Origin: Bacteroidales bacterium
GTDB lineage: Bacteria; Bacteroidota; Bacteroidia; Bacteroidales; JAAUTT01
Direction of reading: 5' to 3'
NCBI GenBank assembly: GCA_012031335.1
Contig: JAAUTT010000089.1
Span: 1 to 10,029, forward strand
DNA: 10,029 bases
The notes beneath the pieces are model-generated. The model did no database searches and was not told the DNA's origin. It saw only the letters and a program-made list of their open reading frames with translations. Shown piece after piece: positions 1 to 7,351 of the stretch (positions are counted from its first letter, which is position 1; each line of letters opens with the position of its first letter). The position numbers and the translations under genes are program-made.

Positions 1-176
1 TTACTGCAATGAAGGAACACGGCCATAAAGTTGATGACAACCTATTGCAATATTTATCGCCTCTTGGATGGGAACATATAAACCTTACTGGGGATTATGT
101 ATGGCAGCAAAATAAACAATATAAAAAAGGTGAATTCAGGCAGTTGAAAATCGGATCAGCTCATAACGTACAATAA
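1..176 (+). CDS. tnpA: Tn3-family transposase TnpA, C-terminal fragment
   Basis: Reading from base 3, the frame gives about 57 codons ending at TAA 174-176. It includes [17 protein letters not shown], the highly conserved C-terminal signature of Tn3-family DDE transposases (PF01526), followed by a short basic tail. The protein catalyses replicative transposition by cutting at the 38-bp ends. Only the last roughly 6% of a protein of about 1,000 residues is visible, so catalytic residues upstream cannot be checked. The stop codon lies inside the terminal inverted repeat, as is common when tnpA runs to the transposon edge. The assignment is firm, but whether the element is intact is unknown. Confidence 0.9.
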   Translation, partial: TAMKEHGHKVDDNLLQYLSPLGWEHINLTGDYVWQQNKQYKKGEFRQLKIGSAHNVQ

Positions 177-199
177 CTTCCGTTTCGTGAGCTGACCCC
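162..199 (-). repeat. Tn3-family 38-bp terminal inverted repeat
   Basis: Read inward from 199 on the minus strand, the repeat starts GGGGTCAGCTCACG and ends ACGTTATG exactly 38 bases later. Known Tn3-family ends are about 38 bp, begin GGGG and commonly end near ACGTTAAG, so the length and both ends fit. The partner repeat is outside the window. The transposase stop codon lies within it. Confidence 0.85.
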
Positions 200-204
200 T
201 ATGT
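200..204. repeat. Candidate 5-bp target-site duplication (TATGT)
   Basis: Tn3-family elements usually duplicate 5 bp of target. The five bases immediately outside the repeat are TATGT and are AT-rich, like typical targets. The second copy would lie beyond the left edge, so this is a prediction from family behaviour and not a demonstrated duplication. Confidence 0.45.
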
Positions 205-1058
205 ACCGAAACTTTACCTGTGAGCAGGGAAACCTGTATTTCGGCATCACTGGAATAAGCTTCCACGTTAAACCTGGTTCCGGTTGCCCGAACGCTTACC
301 GAGGGTGTTTTTACAATAAAAGGTTTGTTAATATCCGATTCTACTTCAAAAAAAGCTTCTCCTGTGAGGTAAACCAATCTGTTTCCTTTTCCAAATTTAT
401 CGGGATATCTTAATTTACTTCCCGAGTTAAGCCAAACCCTGGTGCCATCAGCTAAAGTCAACGACGAGCGTGTGCCGGCAGGGGCATAAACTTCGTTATA
501 AATAACAGATGAGTTATATGCTTTGTTTTCGCTGTAACGGCCTAAAAGAAATCCTGCCAATATAAGCGGTATCAGTAAAATTGCCGCAACACGCTGAATA
601 TAAAAATAAAAGCTTTTCTTATTGCTTTTTTCGGTTATCTTACCCAGAACTTTATCAAATGCTGTATCAGCCGAAATATGAATATCAGCTTTGGCTACCG
701 CCGATATTTCCCAGATATTCTTAACCTGTTGGTAGTATTTTTTATTTTCTTCCGATGCTTCCACCCATTTTCCCAACACAGAAATATCATCCTGAGTCAG
801 TGTCCCATCCAGGTAATTCCTGATAAGCATATGCACTTGTTCCTGTTCTTCACTCTTCATAAAATCGGCATTACAGCATAAACGACGATTAAAAAACATC
901 TTACCACACAAAAAGATGCTAAAAATTTGAAAACCCCCGAAATATTTTAAAAACAGATAATTGCTGAGCATAGCCGTACTGGCTTACTTTTGAAACGCTT
1001 GCTCAAAACTAAGATTCTTTCCCTGTTGGCGTGTGGCTCGCAATGTTTTTATTAATGA

Positions 1059-1628
1059 TCAGTTAAGGATGGTTATAAAAAACCAGAGATTGTCTTTCAG
1101 CGCTTCTCTGAGCATCTGAAGCGCTTTGCTGATCCTTACCTCAACTGTGCGTAACGATACCTGCTGTTTATCGGCAATCTCGTGGTATTTCAGTCCGGCA
1201 AAACGATTCAAACGGAATGCCTCTTCAACTTCCGGGGGAAGGGTATTGAGCGCCTTATCGAGATTAGCCTGTAACTCCGAATACAACAAATAATGGTCGG
1301 TATTATTTTCACTCAGTAAACTTATGTAGGGAGCTACTTCTTTAAACTGGTTTTTCACCCGCATGTGCTTGAGCCAGTCGAGACACTTGTTTTGAGTGGC
1401 TTTTAGAAGGTACGATTTGAGCGAAACAGCGATATGGATAAAATGCCTGTTTTCCCAGAACTTTACGAAAACATCCTGAACAATTTCTTCAGCAGCATCG
1501 GGATCTTTGGTAAATGTTACCGCAAAATAAACAAGGTCCTTATAATACTTCGAGAATAAGAATGAAAACGCTTTCTTATCCCCCTGTTGTAAATTTTCCA
1601 ATAACTGTTTTTCGTCAATAAGCGGCAT
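1059..1628 (-). CDS. ECF RNA polymerase sigma factor (FecI-like, Bacteroides type)
   Basis: This 189-residue protein directs RNA polymerase to promoters controlled by the adjacent FecR. Region 2 covers about residues 10-85 (FSFLFSKYYKDLVYFAVTFTKD, AAEEIVQDVFVKFWENR). Region 4 covers about 115-180, with a helix-turn-helix (LKYHEIADKQQVSLRTVEVRISKAL). Both match the Bacteroidetes RNA polymerase sigma-70 group. I start at MPLIDE, position 1628. A longer frame to 1730 exists, but it would read back through the terminator and the end of the esterase gene. The length is typical and no frameshift is seen. Since fecR downstream is truncated, the control of this sigma factor may be altered. Its targets are probably TonB-receptor/SusD-type genes, which are not visible here. 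Confidence 0.93.
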   Translation of the reverse strand: MPLIDEKQLLENLQQGDKKAFSFLFSKYYKDLVYFAVTFTKDPDAAEEIVQDVFVKFWENRHFIHIAVSLKSYLLKATQNKCLDWLKHMRVKNQFKEVAPYISLLSENNTDHYLLYSELQANLDKALNTLPPEVEEAFRLNRFAGLKYHEIADKQQVSLRTVEVRISKALQMLREALKDNLWFFITILN

Positions 1629-1660
1629 ATTTGCTTTTGATTGGAGTGGTAAAATTATTA

Positions 1661-1692
1661 AAAAAAACGGGAACCTGCATTCCCGTTTTTTT
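1661..1692 (-). terminator. Rho-independent terminator after the esterase gene
   Basis: A perfect 13-bp inverted repeat, AAAAAAACGGGAA and its complement, encloses a 6-base loop (CCTGCA). The A and T tracts on the two sides would let it act in either direction. The esterase stop codon (1691-1693) overlaps its edge. It therefore separates esterase transcription from the sigma/fecR unit, whose own promoter must lie at or just after it (1629-1660). Confidence 0.8.
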
Positions 1693-3008
1693 ATAGTTTG
1701 TTCGTCCCCTTCAATTGCCCGATAAGCCATTGCCGCGATTTGTCGTTTTGCTCGGGATAAGTCCAGTGGCCGGTTTCCTGCACCAGAAAAAGCGTCTTGG
1801 GTGCGGTTATAACATTATAAGCCGAATACATGGATGTGGGCGGACAGGTAACATCGTTATAACCCCAGGAATAAAATCCCGGAACCTTTAACTGCCTGGC
1901 AAAATTGACAACGTCGTAATATTTCGAGGTTTCTATTTTATCTTTTTTATTATTGAAAGCTTTGCTGGCATCATTGAACATATGTGGCCATCCTCCGGCA
2001 CGCCCGTTGAGGTATCCGGTAAGATCACACAATGCCGGGTAAAAAGCTGCCAGGTATTTGATCCTGTTGTCTAGCGCGGCTGACACAATCGATAAAGCAC
2101 CGCCCTGGCTTCCTCCTGTAACGGCCAGTGTGCTTCCATCGAACTGTGGCAGGGAAAAGATAAAATCGACCGAACGCACACAACCAAGGTAAACACGTTT
2201 GTAGTAATAACGGTCCTTGTCGTCGAGGTTATAAAACGGGTAACCATCGAGCACACTCCTGCCCATATCACTATAAACGCCTGGTTCCATGGTTACAGGT
2301 ATGCCATGAATGCCTGTTTCGAATACAATAATGCCGTTTTCGGCCATTGCTACATCACCAAAATAGGGCGGACACCTGCTCCGGGAACTTTCAGCAATGC
2401 GGGATACCTGCCTTCTTTTTTGGCACACAAAGGATTCCGTATAACCGGGTGCCTGTTTTATAGTTCTGAATGCTGGCGTGATAAACATTTACCTTTTCGG
2501 TACAACGCTCGGGCAGAAGGGTTAACTTAGCATCAAGGGGTATTTTCGCTGCTTCGGCTTTGGCCTTGTCCCAGAATTCGGTAAAACCGTCCGGCACTTG
2601 TGTGGTAGGCTTAATCTGTTCCGGGCTAAATGCTGCGGTAGCCAAGCCATCGTACTTATATCCTCCGGCAAAGGCAGTTACTTTGCAACGTAAAAAACCG
2701 GGGGTTTGCATGGTGCCACCTTCAATTACAAAACTGCCGTTTTTCAGTGAAATAGAATCGGTTTTAGCCGGAGCTAGCATCTCAGGTCCAACTTCATATC
2801 GGATACTTACATTGTTAACCGGTTCACTGTTTTGCATCACAGTAACCTGAAATTTGACCTTTTCACCAGGCTTGTAGGTCCAGTCGGCATGATCGGGTGC
2901 AACAACTATTTTTATCAGTTTTTCTGCAGGTTGGGCATAAAGTGGCAGCAAGCCAGCCAGCAAAGATACCGCCAGAAGCAGCAACAGGTTTTTAAGGCTT
3001 ATTTTCAT
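1691..3008 (-). CDS. Secreted acetylxylan esterase (AXE1 family), two frameshifts as given
   Basis: This is an alpha/beta-hydrolase that removes acetyl groups from xylan or other acetylated sugars (PF05448; relatives include cephalosporin-C deacetylase). I start at MKISLKN, 3008, which begins a signal peptide (LLLLLAVSLLAGLLPLYAQ). An Ig-like N-terminal domain follows (about 25-130), then the hydrolase domain. The catalytic serine is in GGSQGG, the aspartate in WGYNDVTCPP and the histidine in ETGHW (about S301, D386, H415 after repair). The frame breaks twice. One base is missing in the T-run 2416-2421 and one in GGG 2366-2368. The stretch between reads YPALLKVPGAGV in the third frame, exactly as the family expects. 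The repaired length is 439 residues. Both breaks are probably sequence errors. The nearby sigma/FecR pair suggests polysaccharide use. Confidence 0.88.
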
Positions 3009-3261
3009 AGGGTATAGAATTTCATTAGAAGTTGATCCGGGTTTTACGCCAGGGAAGGTAGTCTTATTACGATACATCATTAGGAAATAAAGTCAGGGTT
3101 AGTATCCATATTGTGTAAATAATACTGCAATATTAAAAAAAAACAGGAAACAACCGACTTTTATTGCGAATTCTGGTCTCTGGTTCTTTTTCCTTGAAAT
3201 TATTAATTGATTCGATTTTTCTCATCCCTCAAATTCAAATGGCAGTATGTTGGGATGCCCT

Positions 3262-3710
3262 TTAGTAATGTTTAAACCGCAGCCTGAAACGTATCTTTAT
3301 AAGCCAGAATACCCATATGCCCATAAAAAGTATCTGAAGAGCTGCATCACCAAGATATATATAACTGATTACCCCCTTTAACGAATAAACAACATCGATG
3401 ATTAAATAGGCCAGGCCCGATCCCAGAATGAGCACCATACTCTCGGGAACGATTCTTCTTTTTTGGATACCATGAATAGCACCAGGCTTATAGCTATGGT
3501 TAATGCTCCTACAGTTTTAACAAGCCATATGTCCTCTTTGGGTCCGGTAACACGCATAAAAGAATGGATATCAATAATGGGCCACACGCCTGTCAGAAAA
3601 AAATACGACCCTTGTACCAGCGATAGTGTACTTATAAAATGCTGTTTACGAGTTGGGAAATTTCTGAATACATAATAATATAAAAACATAGAGGTACGAT
3701 TCAATAACAA
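3262..3710 (-). CDS. Small conserved membrane protein, one frameshift as given
   Basis: I know no named family for this protein. It has about four hydrophobic helices. The first half reads LVQGSYFFLTGVWPIIDIHSFM then VTGPKEDIWLVKTVGALTIAISLVLF. The second half, in another frame, reads SMVLILGSGLAYLIIDVVYSLKG... and ends IRFRLRFKHY at stop 3262-3264. The frames join if one base is restored in the T-run 3459-3464 (AAAAAA to AAAAAAA on the coding strand), giving SKKRRIVPES and a 149-residue protein. The start could be 3710 or the methionine at 3689. The motif TGVWPI(I)DIHSFM resembles small uncharacterised membrane proteins I have seen in Bacteroidota. It stands alone between the esterase and the DUF4142 gene, and nothing in its surroundings fixes a function. 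Confidence 0.7.
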
Positions 3711-3854
3711 AGATGATACTTTGACCAGCTTTTTTCCTGGGTTATTTTGTTACTGCTCCCTTACATCCGGGTTTGGTTTCTCTCTTAAAGGTTATCCCGG
3801 AATTTCTATGGCAGTAATATGCTCTCCAGTTAATTTGAGCCTTTAAAAAAATAT

Positions 3855-3896
3855 CTCAAAGGTGAAAATACAGCCATACTGCACTACACCTTTGAG
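3855..3896 (-). terminator. Hairpin terminator of the DUF4142 operon
   Basis: CTCAAAGGTG (3855-3864) pairs perfectly with CACCTTTGAG (3887-3896) around a 22-base loop. On the minus strand it is followed by a T-rich tract (ATATTTTTTT, 3845-3854). It lies about 100 bases after the DUF4142 stop, so it probably ends the three-gene operon. The long loop makes it less typical than a compact terminator. The rest of 3711-3999 holds no gene I can support. Confidence 0.6.
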
Positions 3897-3999
3897 CTTT
3901 TCGGAATTTAAAATTCAGTCAGATATTTTACACAAATATTTATGTTTATCTGCAATCAATATACTTTTAAAGTGTACAAACCCATCTGGATTCTATTTA

Positions 4000-4575
4000 C
4001 TAATTGTTTTTAAGCTGATCCTGAATGGTCTGTGCCTGCACATGATGTTGTCTCAGCACAGGAAGTGTATTTTCGACCCAGGTTCTAAGGTCTCCGGTTG
4101 GAAGATTCTGTAAAGCCTTTTCGAACTCGTCGATTTCATCTTTATGGTCTCTTACCATTTCATCGATATATTCCTTGTCGAAGTCATTACCGGCTTTCTT
4201 ATTCAGGTTGTCTACCTTATCCTGATGATCCTTATCCATGGTGGCCGGTACATTCAGGGATAAACTCTGCAATGCTGCCTTCAATTGGGTATTGGCCTTC
4301 CCATGATCTGTCTCCATCATTTTGCCAAAATCGCGAACCTGCTGCGACATACCTTTGTTCTGGGCTATTTTTCCTAATTCTACTTCCATCATACCGCCCA
4401 TAGCTGCATTATCTGCAAATTCCCTGATTTCTTCCTGATCCCAGGTATCGGCATTGAAATTTTCACCGGTGCCATCTTCCATTCCCATTCCTATGCTGTC
4501 GGTATTATTATTGGTTCCCGATTTGCATCCGAATAAAAGGGCAATACTCAAAAATAATATTAAACTGGTCTTCAT
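4000..4575 (-). CDS. DUF4142 (ferritin-like) lipoprotein
   Basis: This 191-residue protein has a lipoprotein signal peptide (MKTSLILFLSIALLFGC, with the lipidated cysteine at residue 17). An acidic linker is followed by a DUF4142 domain (PF13628), a predicted ferritin-like four-helix bundle of unknown biochemical role. Typical family features are GGMMEVELGKIAQNKG, VRDFGKMMETDHGKAN and the histidine-bearing VRDHKDEIDEF and LRQHHVQAQTI. I chose the start at 4575, because the frame to 4623 adds residues ahead of an obvious signal peptide. It is the last gene of the operon, 40 bases after the FAD/Rieske gene. The reading frame is intact. Related genes often sit in stress clusters, which fits here, but metal binding is not shown. 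Confidence 0.88.
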   Translation of the reverse strand: MKTSLILFLSIALLFGCKSGTNNNTDSIGMGMEDGTGENFNADTWDQEEIREFADNAAMGGMMEVELGKIAQNKGMSQQVRDFGKMMETDHGKANTQLKAALQSLSLNVPATMDKDHQDKVDNLNKKAGNDFDKEYIDEMVRDHKDEIDEFEKALQNLPTGDLRTWVENTLPVLRQHHVQAQTIQDQLKNN

Positions 4576-4615
4576 AATCTTGCATTTTAAGGTTAATGAT
4601 TTTAGATTATTGAAT

Positions 4616-6101
4616 TTATGCATGAATTTTAATGCTTACTTTTTCGAGATTCTGAACTGCCGGTCCGGTTATTACCGTACCGTCGGACTTAAACCGGCTT
4701 CCATGGCATGGACAATCCCAAGTTTCTCTATCCCGTTCCAGCTTACCAAACAGTTCAAATGGGTACAGTTAGCTTTTACACTGTTTAAGGTTCCGTTTTC
4801 ATCTATGGCAACAGCTATTTTCTCATTGTCTTCATCTATGACAACTCCGTCGCCCATTTGCAGATGGTCAATAACTTCCCTGTTTTCCGTATTGAGTCTG
4901 TCTTTGATAAAGTGAACGGCAACATCGGCGTTCTCCTTCATAAATTTACCTGCCGAAGCCAGAAAGTTAAACCTCTTCGTGTCGAATATACCTTCCCACA
5001 GTTTTTCTTTTAATCCCATTATCTCCTGACTGATAATATACCCGGCTATGGTGCCGTTGGTAAGCCCGTCGCCCGAATATCCCGTAGCAATATATTCGTT
5101 TCCCGATGCGCTCTTCCCGATATAGGGCAAACCATCAGCAGGTTCGTAATACTGATTCGACCATTGGAATTCTACCGACTCAACATTATACCTCAACTGA
5201 AGGTACGAGACAAGCTTCTCATAGGCATTATGGTCTGTTTTGCCGGTTTTATGGTCGGCACCGCCCAATACAAGCCATCGTTTACTATCCATGCGATAGG
5301 TTCTTGTATAAAAATAAGGATCAAAGGTGTCCCAATATACATCGTCGCCAATATCCTCCCGTACTTTTGCCGCCACAATATAACTCCGGTAAGGATAGGC
5401 AAGGGTTTGATGCATATTGAAGAACAAGGGATACTGGGTAGCATATACAATATGATTTGCTTTTTCTGTACCTTGATTTGTTTTCACCAAATTGTGTTCC
5501 CGGCTTAAAACCCGGCTTTGCTCATATATGCTACAATTGGGCAAGTTGTCCAGAAAGGTGGCTAGGTTATACAGATACCGGGCGGGATTAAATATAGCCT
5601 GGTGACCGAATTCGATAGCCCCAGAAACCCGAAAGGGCAGATTCAGTGATTGAACCGAAGAAACATCAAGCCCTGCCTTATCAGCTGCTTTTTTCTCCTG
5701 CTCCAGAATTTTCAGGTCTTTTTCCTCTTCGGCATAAAGGTATCCCGATACATACTGAAAATCGGAGGGAAATTTTGTTGAGAGGTTTTCGATAAATGAT
5801 ATAGCAAACTTCCTTGAACTAGCCACCGCCTGACATGTTTCTAAATTATAGCGGGATAATAATTCCCTATAGCCATAATCGCTGGCAGTGGTAAGATGTG
5901 CACTGCTTTTGGAGGTGGCACTCTCTCTGATTGTTGCGGCTTCAGTTACTACTACATTTTCCCTTCCAATGCCAGCAGATAGGCTGCCGTTAATCCGGTT
6001 ATACCAGCCCCAATTATTAAAACATCGGCTTCAATCGAACCTTGGAGCACCGGGAAAGTTTTAACATCCAATCCTGCATTCCAAACAGTAAGTTCTTCCA
6101 T
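4616..6101 (-). CDS. FAD-dependent oxidoreductase with C-terminal Rieske [2Fe-2S] domain, two frameshifts as given
   Basis: This is a DAO-type flavoprotein (PF01266) fused to a Rieske domain (PF00355), the architecture of Bacillus subtilis YhfW. The substrate is unknown. The start MEELTVW at 6101 is 15 bases after the stop of the SRPBCC gene. The N-terminus holds the dinucleotide motif GAGITG (31-36). Later come [10 protein letters not shown] and, at the end, the cluster ligands in CTHLNC and CPCHGS (about C446, H448, C464, H467). As given, the frame stops after LALEGKM and again before the second Rieske pair. Restoring one base in the T-run 5957-5960 gives ALEGKNVVVTEA. Restoring one in TTT 4723-4725 gives [13 protein letters not shown], and the protein then runs to TAA 4616-4618. 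The total is 495 residues. The exact fit argues for sequence errors. Confidence 0.88.
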
Positions 6102-6116
6102 AGAATTAGTGATTTA

Positions 6117-6857
6117 CTAAAACTTTTCCTTATATTTTTCCTGTTTAATTTTCTTAGACTTATCGGCAGTAATATCGTCCGACTCCATCATATGCTTGAA
6201 CCGCTTCAGATCATCTTTTATCATCTGCGAAAAGAATGGATCAAGAAAACGGGCTATCATTTTACCAACACGTGTTCTTTCGGGGGTATACACCATAGTG
6301 ACTCTCATAACGGTTCCTTTATTCCTGGGGGCATCATAGAATTCAACAGTACCGGTATTTCTAATATCGGACGCATCGGTAGTAGTCCAGCTGATCCTTT
6401 CATTGGGCATATCTTCTATCACTTCAGCATTCCATTTAAATGTCCGGTTATTGAATTCGGCCTCCCAATAGTATTTGCCTTCTGTTACCTTCTCAACATT
6501 TTTTATATGTTTCATGATAAGAGGCAAATTCTCCAACCGACGCCAGAAATTATATACTTCAATACGGTTGCGGTGTATGGTTAAACTTTTATTGAATTCG
6601 AAAGGCTCGCTGTTTGGGATTGTGCTAAAGCCTGCCATATTATAAAATTGGCAATATCCCCGGGTACCTCTTATAAGCAGGTAACCAGCAGGCAGAAGTA
6701 ACGCAAATCCCCCTCTCTTAAAATTTCTGATACCGGTATAACCAAGTAATATCCCGGCAGCCGATGAAAAAATTCTATCGGTTGTTCCTACATTTTGTTT
6801 GTCGGGTGCAACCAACATGGCCTTCTGTAATAAACTTAACATACCAAAAGCATTCAT
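6117..6857 (-). CDS. SRPBCC (polyketide cyclase/dehydrase-like) protein with hydrophobic N-terminal module
   Basis: This is a 246-residue protein with an intact frame. Residues about 25-75 (DRIFSSAAGILLGYTG, GGFALLLPAGYLLIRGTRGYC) form two hydrophobic segments like DUF2892, probably membrane-associated. Residues about 85-225 form a START/SRPBCC fold similar to COG5637 (SLTIHRNRIEVYNFWRRLEN, WNAEVIEDMPNERISWTT, GTVEFYDAPRNKGTVMRV). Such folds bind lipids or other hydrophobic ligands. The ligand is unknown. The C-terminal tail is lysine-rich. It is the first gene of the operon, and the FAD/Rieske gene begins 15 bases later. Co-transcription suggests the SRPBCC domain may present a hydrophobic substrate to the oxidoreductase, but that is inference. 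A start at M6 is possible. Confidence 0.85.
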   Translation of the reverse strand: MNAFGMLSLLQKAMLVAPDKQNVGTTDRIFSSAAGILLGYTGIRNFKRGGFALLLPAGYLLIRGTRGYCQFYNMAGFSTIPNSEPFEFNKSLTIHRNRIEVYNFWRRLENLPLIMKHIKNVEKVTEGKYYWEAEFNNRTFKWNAEVIEDMPNERISWTTTDASDIRNTGTVEFYDAPRNKGTVMRVTMVYTPERTRVGKMIARFLDPFFSQMIKDDLKRFKHMMESDDITADKSKKIKQEKYKEKF

Positions 6858-6893
6858 AATTCTTTTATTTTAAGAGTTTTAATCTGGAAGTTT

Positions 6894-6910
6894 GAAAATT
6901 CTGTGCCAAA
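6894..6910 (-). promoter_or_regulatory. TTTGGCACA box upstream of the SRPBCC operon
   Basis: On the minus strand this reads TTTGGCACAGAATTTTC and ends 36 bases before the SRPBCC start codon. The TGGCAC half equals the minus-24 element of sigma-54 promoters. The minus-12 half is degenerate: the expected GC after a 10-base gap is TC. A near-identical box precedes the opposite operon, which is the main reason to list it. Confidence 0.35.
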
Positions 6911-7197
6911 AAATCATATATGGCTTTTGAGTTGACAATTAGATTTGATTTTGAGCTGTTTACGAAATTTAATGCTGAAGTATTAAAAATATATGGACGG
7001 CTGCAACGGGGAATTTATGGTGCAAAATTCTACAATAATGAATGAAGTTATTCTTCTGAAATGCCAGATGGAGTGAGGTGGATACCGCAATTTTCCTAAC
7101 CTTCATTTCATCTGTGTGTGTTAGGTTTTCCTCACTGCGCAAATTTAACCCCAGTTTGACCGGGTTGCACCACAGCGTAGCTTGCTGTTTATTTTCA

Positions 7198-7299
7198 TCA
7201 TTGGAATTTATCCAATAATTTATTAAAAGAGTGCCTTACCTGTGCCGAACTTACTGCATATCCGTCATTATCCGAAAAAAGGCGGGTAATTGTTTTCAT
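7198..7299 (-). CDS. Doubtful 33-codon ORF in the divergent intergenic region
   Basis: The frame runs from ATG at 7299 (MKTITRLFSDNDGYAVSSAQ...) to TGA at 7198-7200. The composition looks protein-like, and another open frame without a start codon follows on the same strand down to 6969. Given the indels elsewhere, it could be the start of a broken gene. There is no recognised homolog, the ribosome site is weak (AGGTGA, about 13 bases upstream), and it overlaps the regulatory box. It may be chance. Confidence 0.2.
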   Translation of the reverse strand: MKTITRLFSDNDGYAVSSAQVRHSFNKLLDKFQ

Positions 7300-7314
7300 T
7301 TGGCACAAATTTTC
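7299..7314 (+). promoter_or_regulatory. TTTGGCACA box upstream of the catalase operon
   Basis: The plus strand reads TTTGGCACAAATTTTC, ending 37 bases before the catalase start codon. This matches the other box except for one inserted G there. TGGCAC fits a sigma-54 minus-24 element, and ten bases later the sequence is CA instead of GC. A G missing between TTTT and CA would make a near-perfect sigma-54 site, and single-base losses are frequent in this window. It could equally be a repressor or activator site. Confidence 0.35.
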
Positions 7315-7351
7315 ACCTGATAGAACTTCATGTTTAACTAAAATTAATCCT

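Larger units (their letters stand above)
1..199 (+). mobile_element. Right or left end of a Tn3-family transposon (partial)
   Basis: This is the terminal part of a Tn3-family element that continues beyond the left edge of the window. It is recognised by the C-terminus of its transposase and by a 38-bp terminal inverted repeat with the family's GGGG outer end. The outer boundary falls at 199/200. The adjoining sequence switches abruptly to a FecR reading frame on the opposite strand, which marks the junction with host DNA. The resolvase, res site and any cargo would lie outside the window, so the subgroup and cargo cannot be stated. Confidence 0.88.
156..860 (-). pseudogene. FecR-family anti-sigma factor, 3' end removed by Tn3 insertion
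   Basis: FecR-like inner-membrane anti-sigma factors hold an ECF sigma factor until a TonB-dependent receptor signals. I chose the start MKSEEQ at 860, because in-frame codons upstream to 971 do not look like the family. The product has a cytoplasmic anti-sigma region (residues 1-85, with IRNYLDGTLT), one membrane helix (VAAILLIPLILAGFLLG, about 90-106) and most of the periplasmic FecR domain (VYAPAGTRSSLTLADGTRVWLNSGS through TGTRFNVEAY). Host sequence stops at base 200. The last 13 or so codons down to 156 are read from the transposon repeat ([12 protein letters not shown]). The C-terminal domain (DUF4974 in relatives), about 100 residues, is missing. The anti-sigma and membrane parts remain, so a truncated product might still bind sigma without sensing. 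The sigma gene lies 198 bp upstream. Confidence 0.88.
6858..7351. other. Divergent intergenic region between the two operons
   Basis: This 494-bp stretch contains the promoters of both operons and no gene I can support with confidence. It holds two inverted TTTGGCACA boxes (listed separately) and a nested set of complementary segments: AGTGAGG 7072-7078 with CCTCACT 7130-7136, enclosing CCTAAC 7095-7100 with GTTAGG 7120-7125. I found no clear Bacteroidota TAnnTTTG minus-7 element on either strand. A short minus-strand frame at 7198-7299 is listed as doubtful. Confidence 0.6.

Noticed and set aside
201..881. Plus-strand open frames opposite fecR
   Set aside because: They lie antisense to a recognisable FecR and have no family features.
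861..971. Upstream extension of fecR to 971
   Set aside because: The added residues are aromatic- and cysteine-rich and unlike FecR N-termini. MKSEEQ at 860 fits the family.
1629..1730. Upstream extension of the sigma-factor frame to an ATG at 1730
   Set aside because: It would read through the terminator hairpin and overlap the esterase stop. The extra 34 residues do not resemble sigma factors, and MPLIDE at 1628 is a normal start.
2306..3017. Plus-strand frames opposite the esterase
   Set aside because: The minus strand encodes catalytic motifs throughout. The plus frames are shadows.
4454..5508. Plus-strand frames of 104-153 codons opposite the FAD/Rieske and DUF4142 genes
   Set aside because: They are fully overlapped by well-supported minus-strand genes and have no recognised domain.
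6042..6584. A 180-codon plus-strand frame opposite the SRPBCC gene
   Set aside because: Long, but antisense to a clear SRPBCC protein. Its residue pattern mirrors the codon bias of the real gene.
7072..7136. Nested complementary segments as a riboswitch or structured RNA
   Set aside because: The stems are only 6-7 bp with long unpaired stretches and do not fit any riboswitch class I know. They are kept as a note under the intergenic region.
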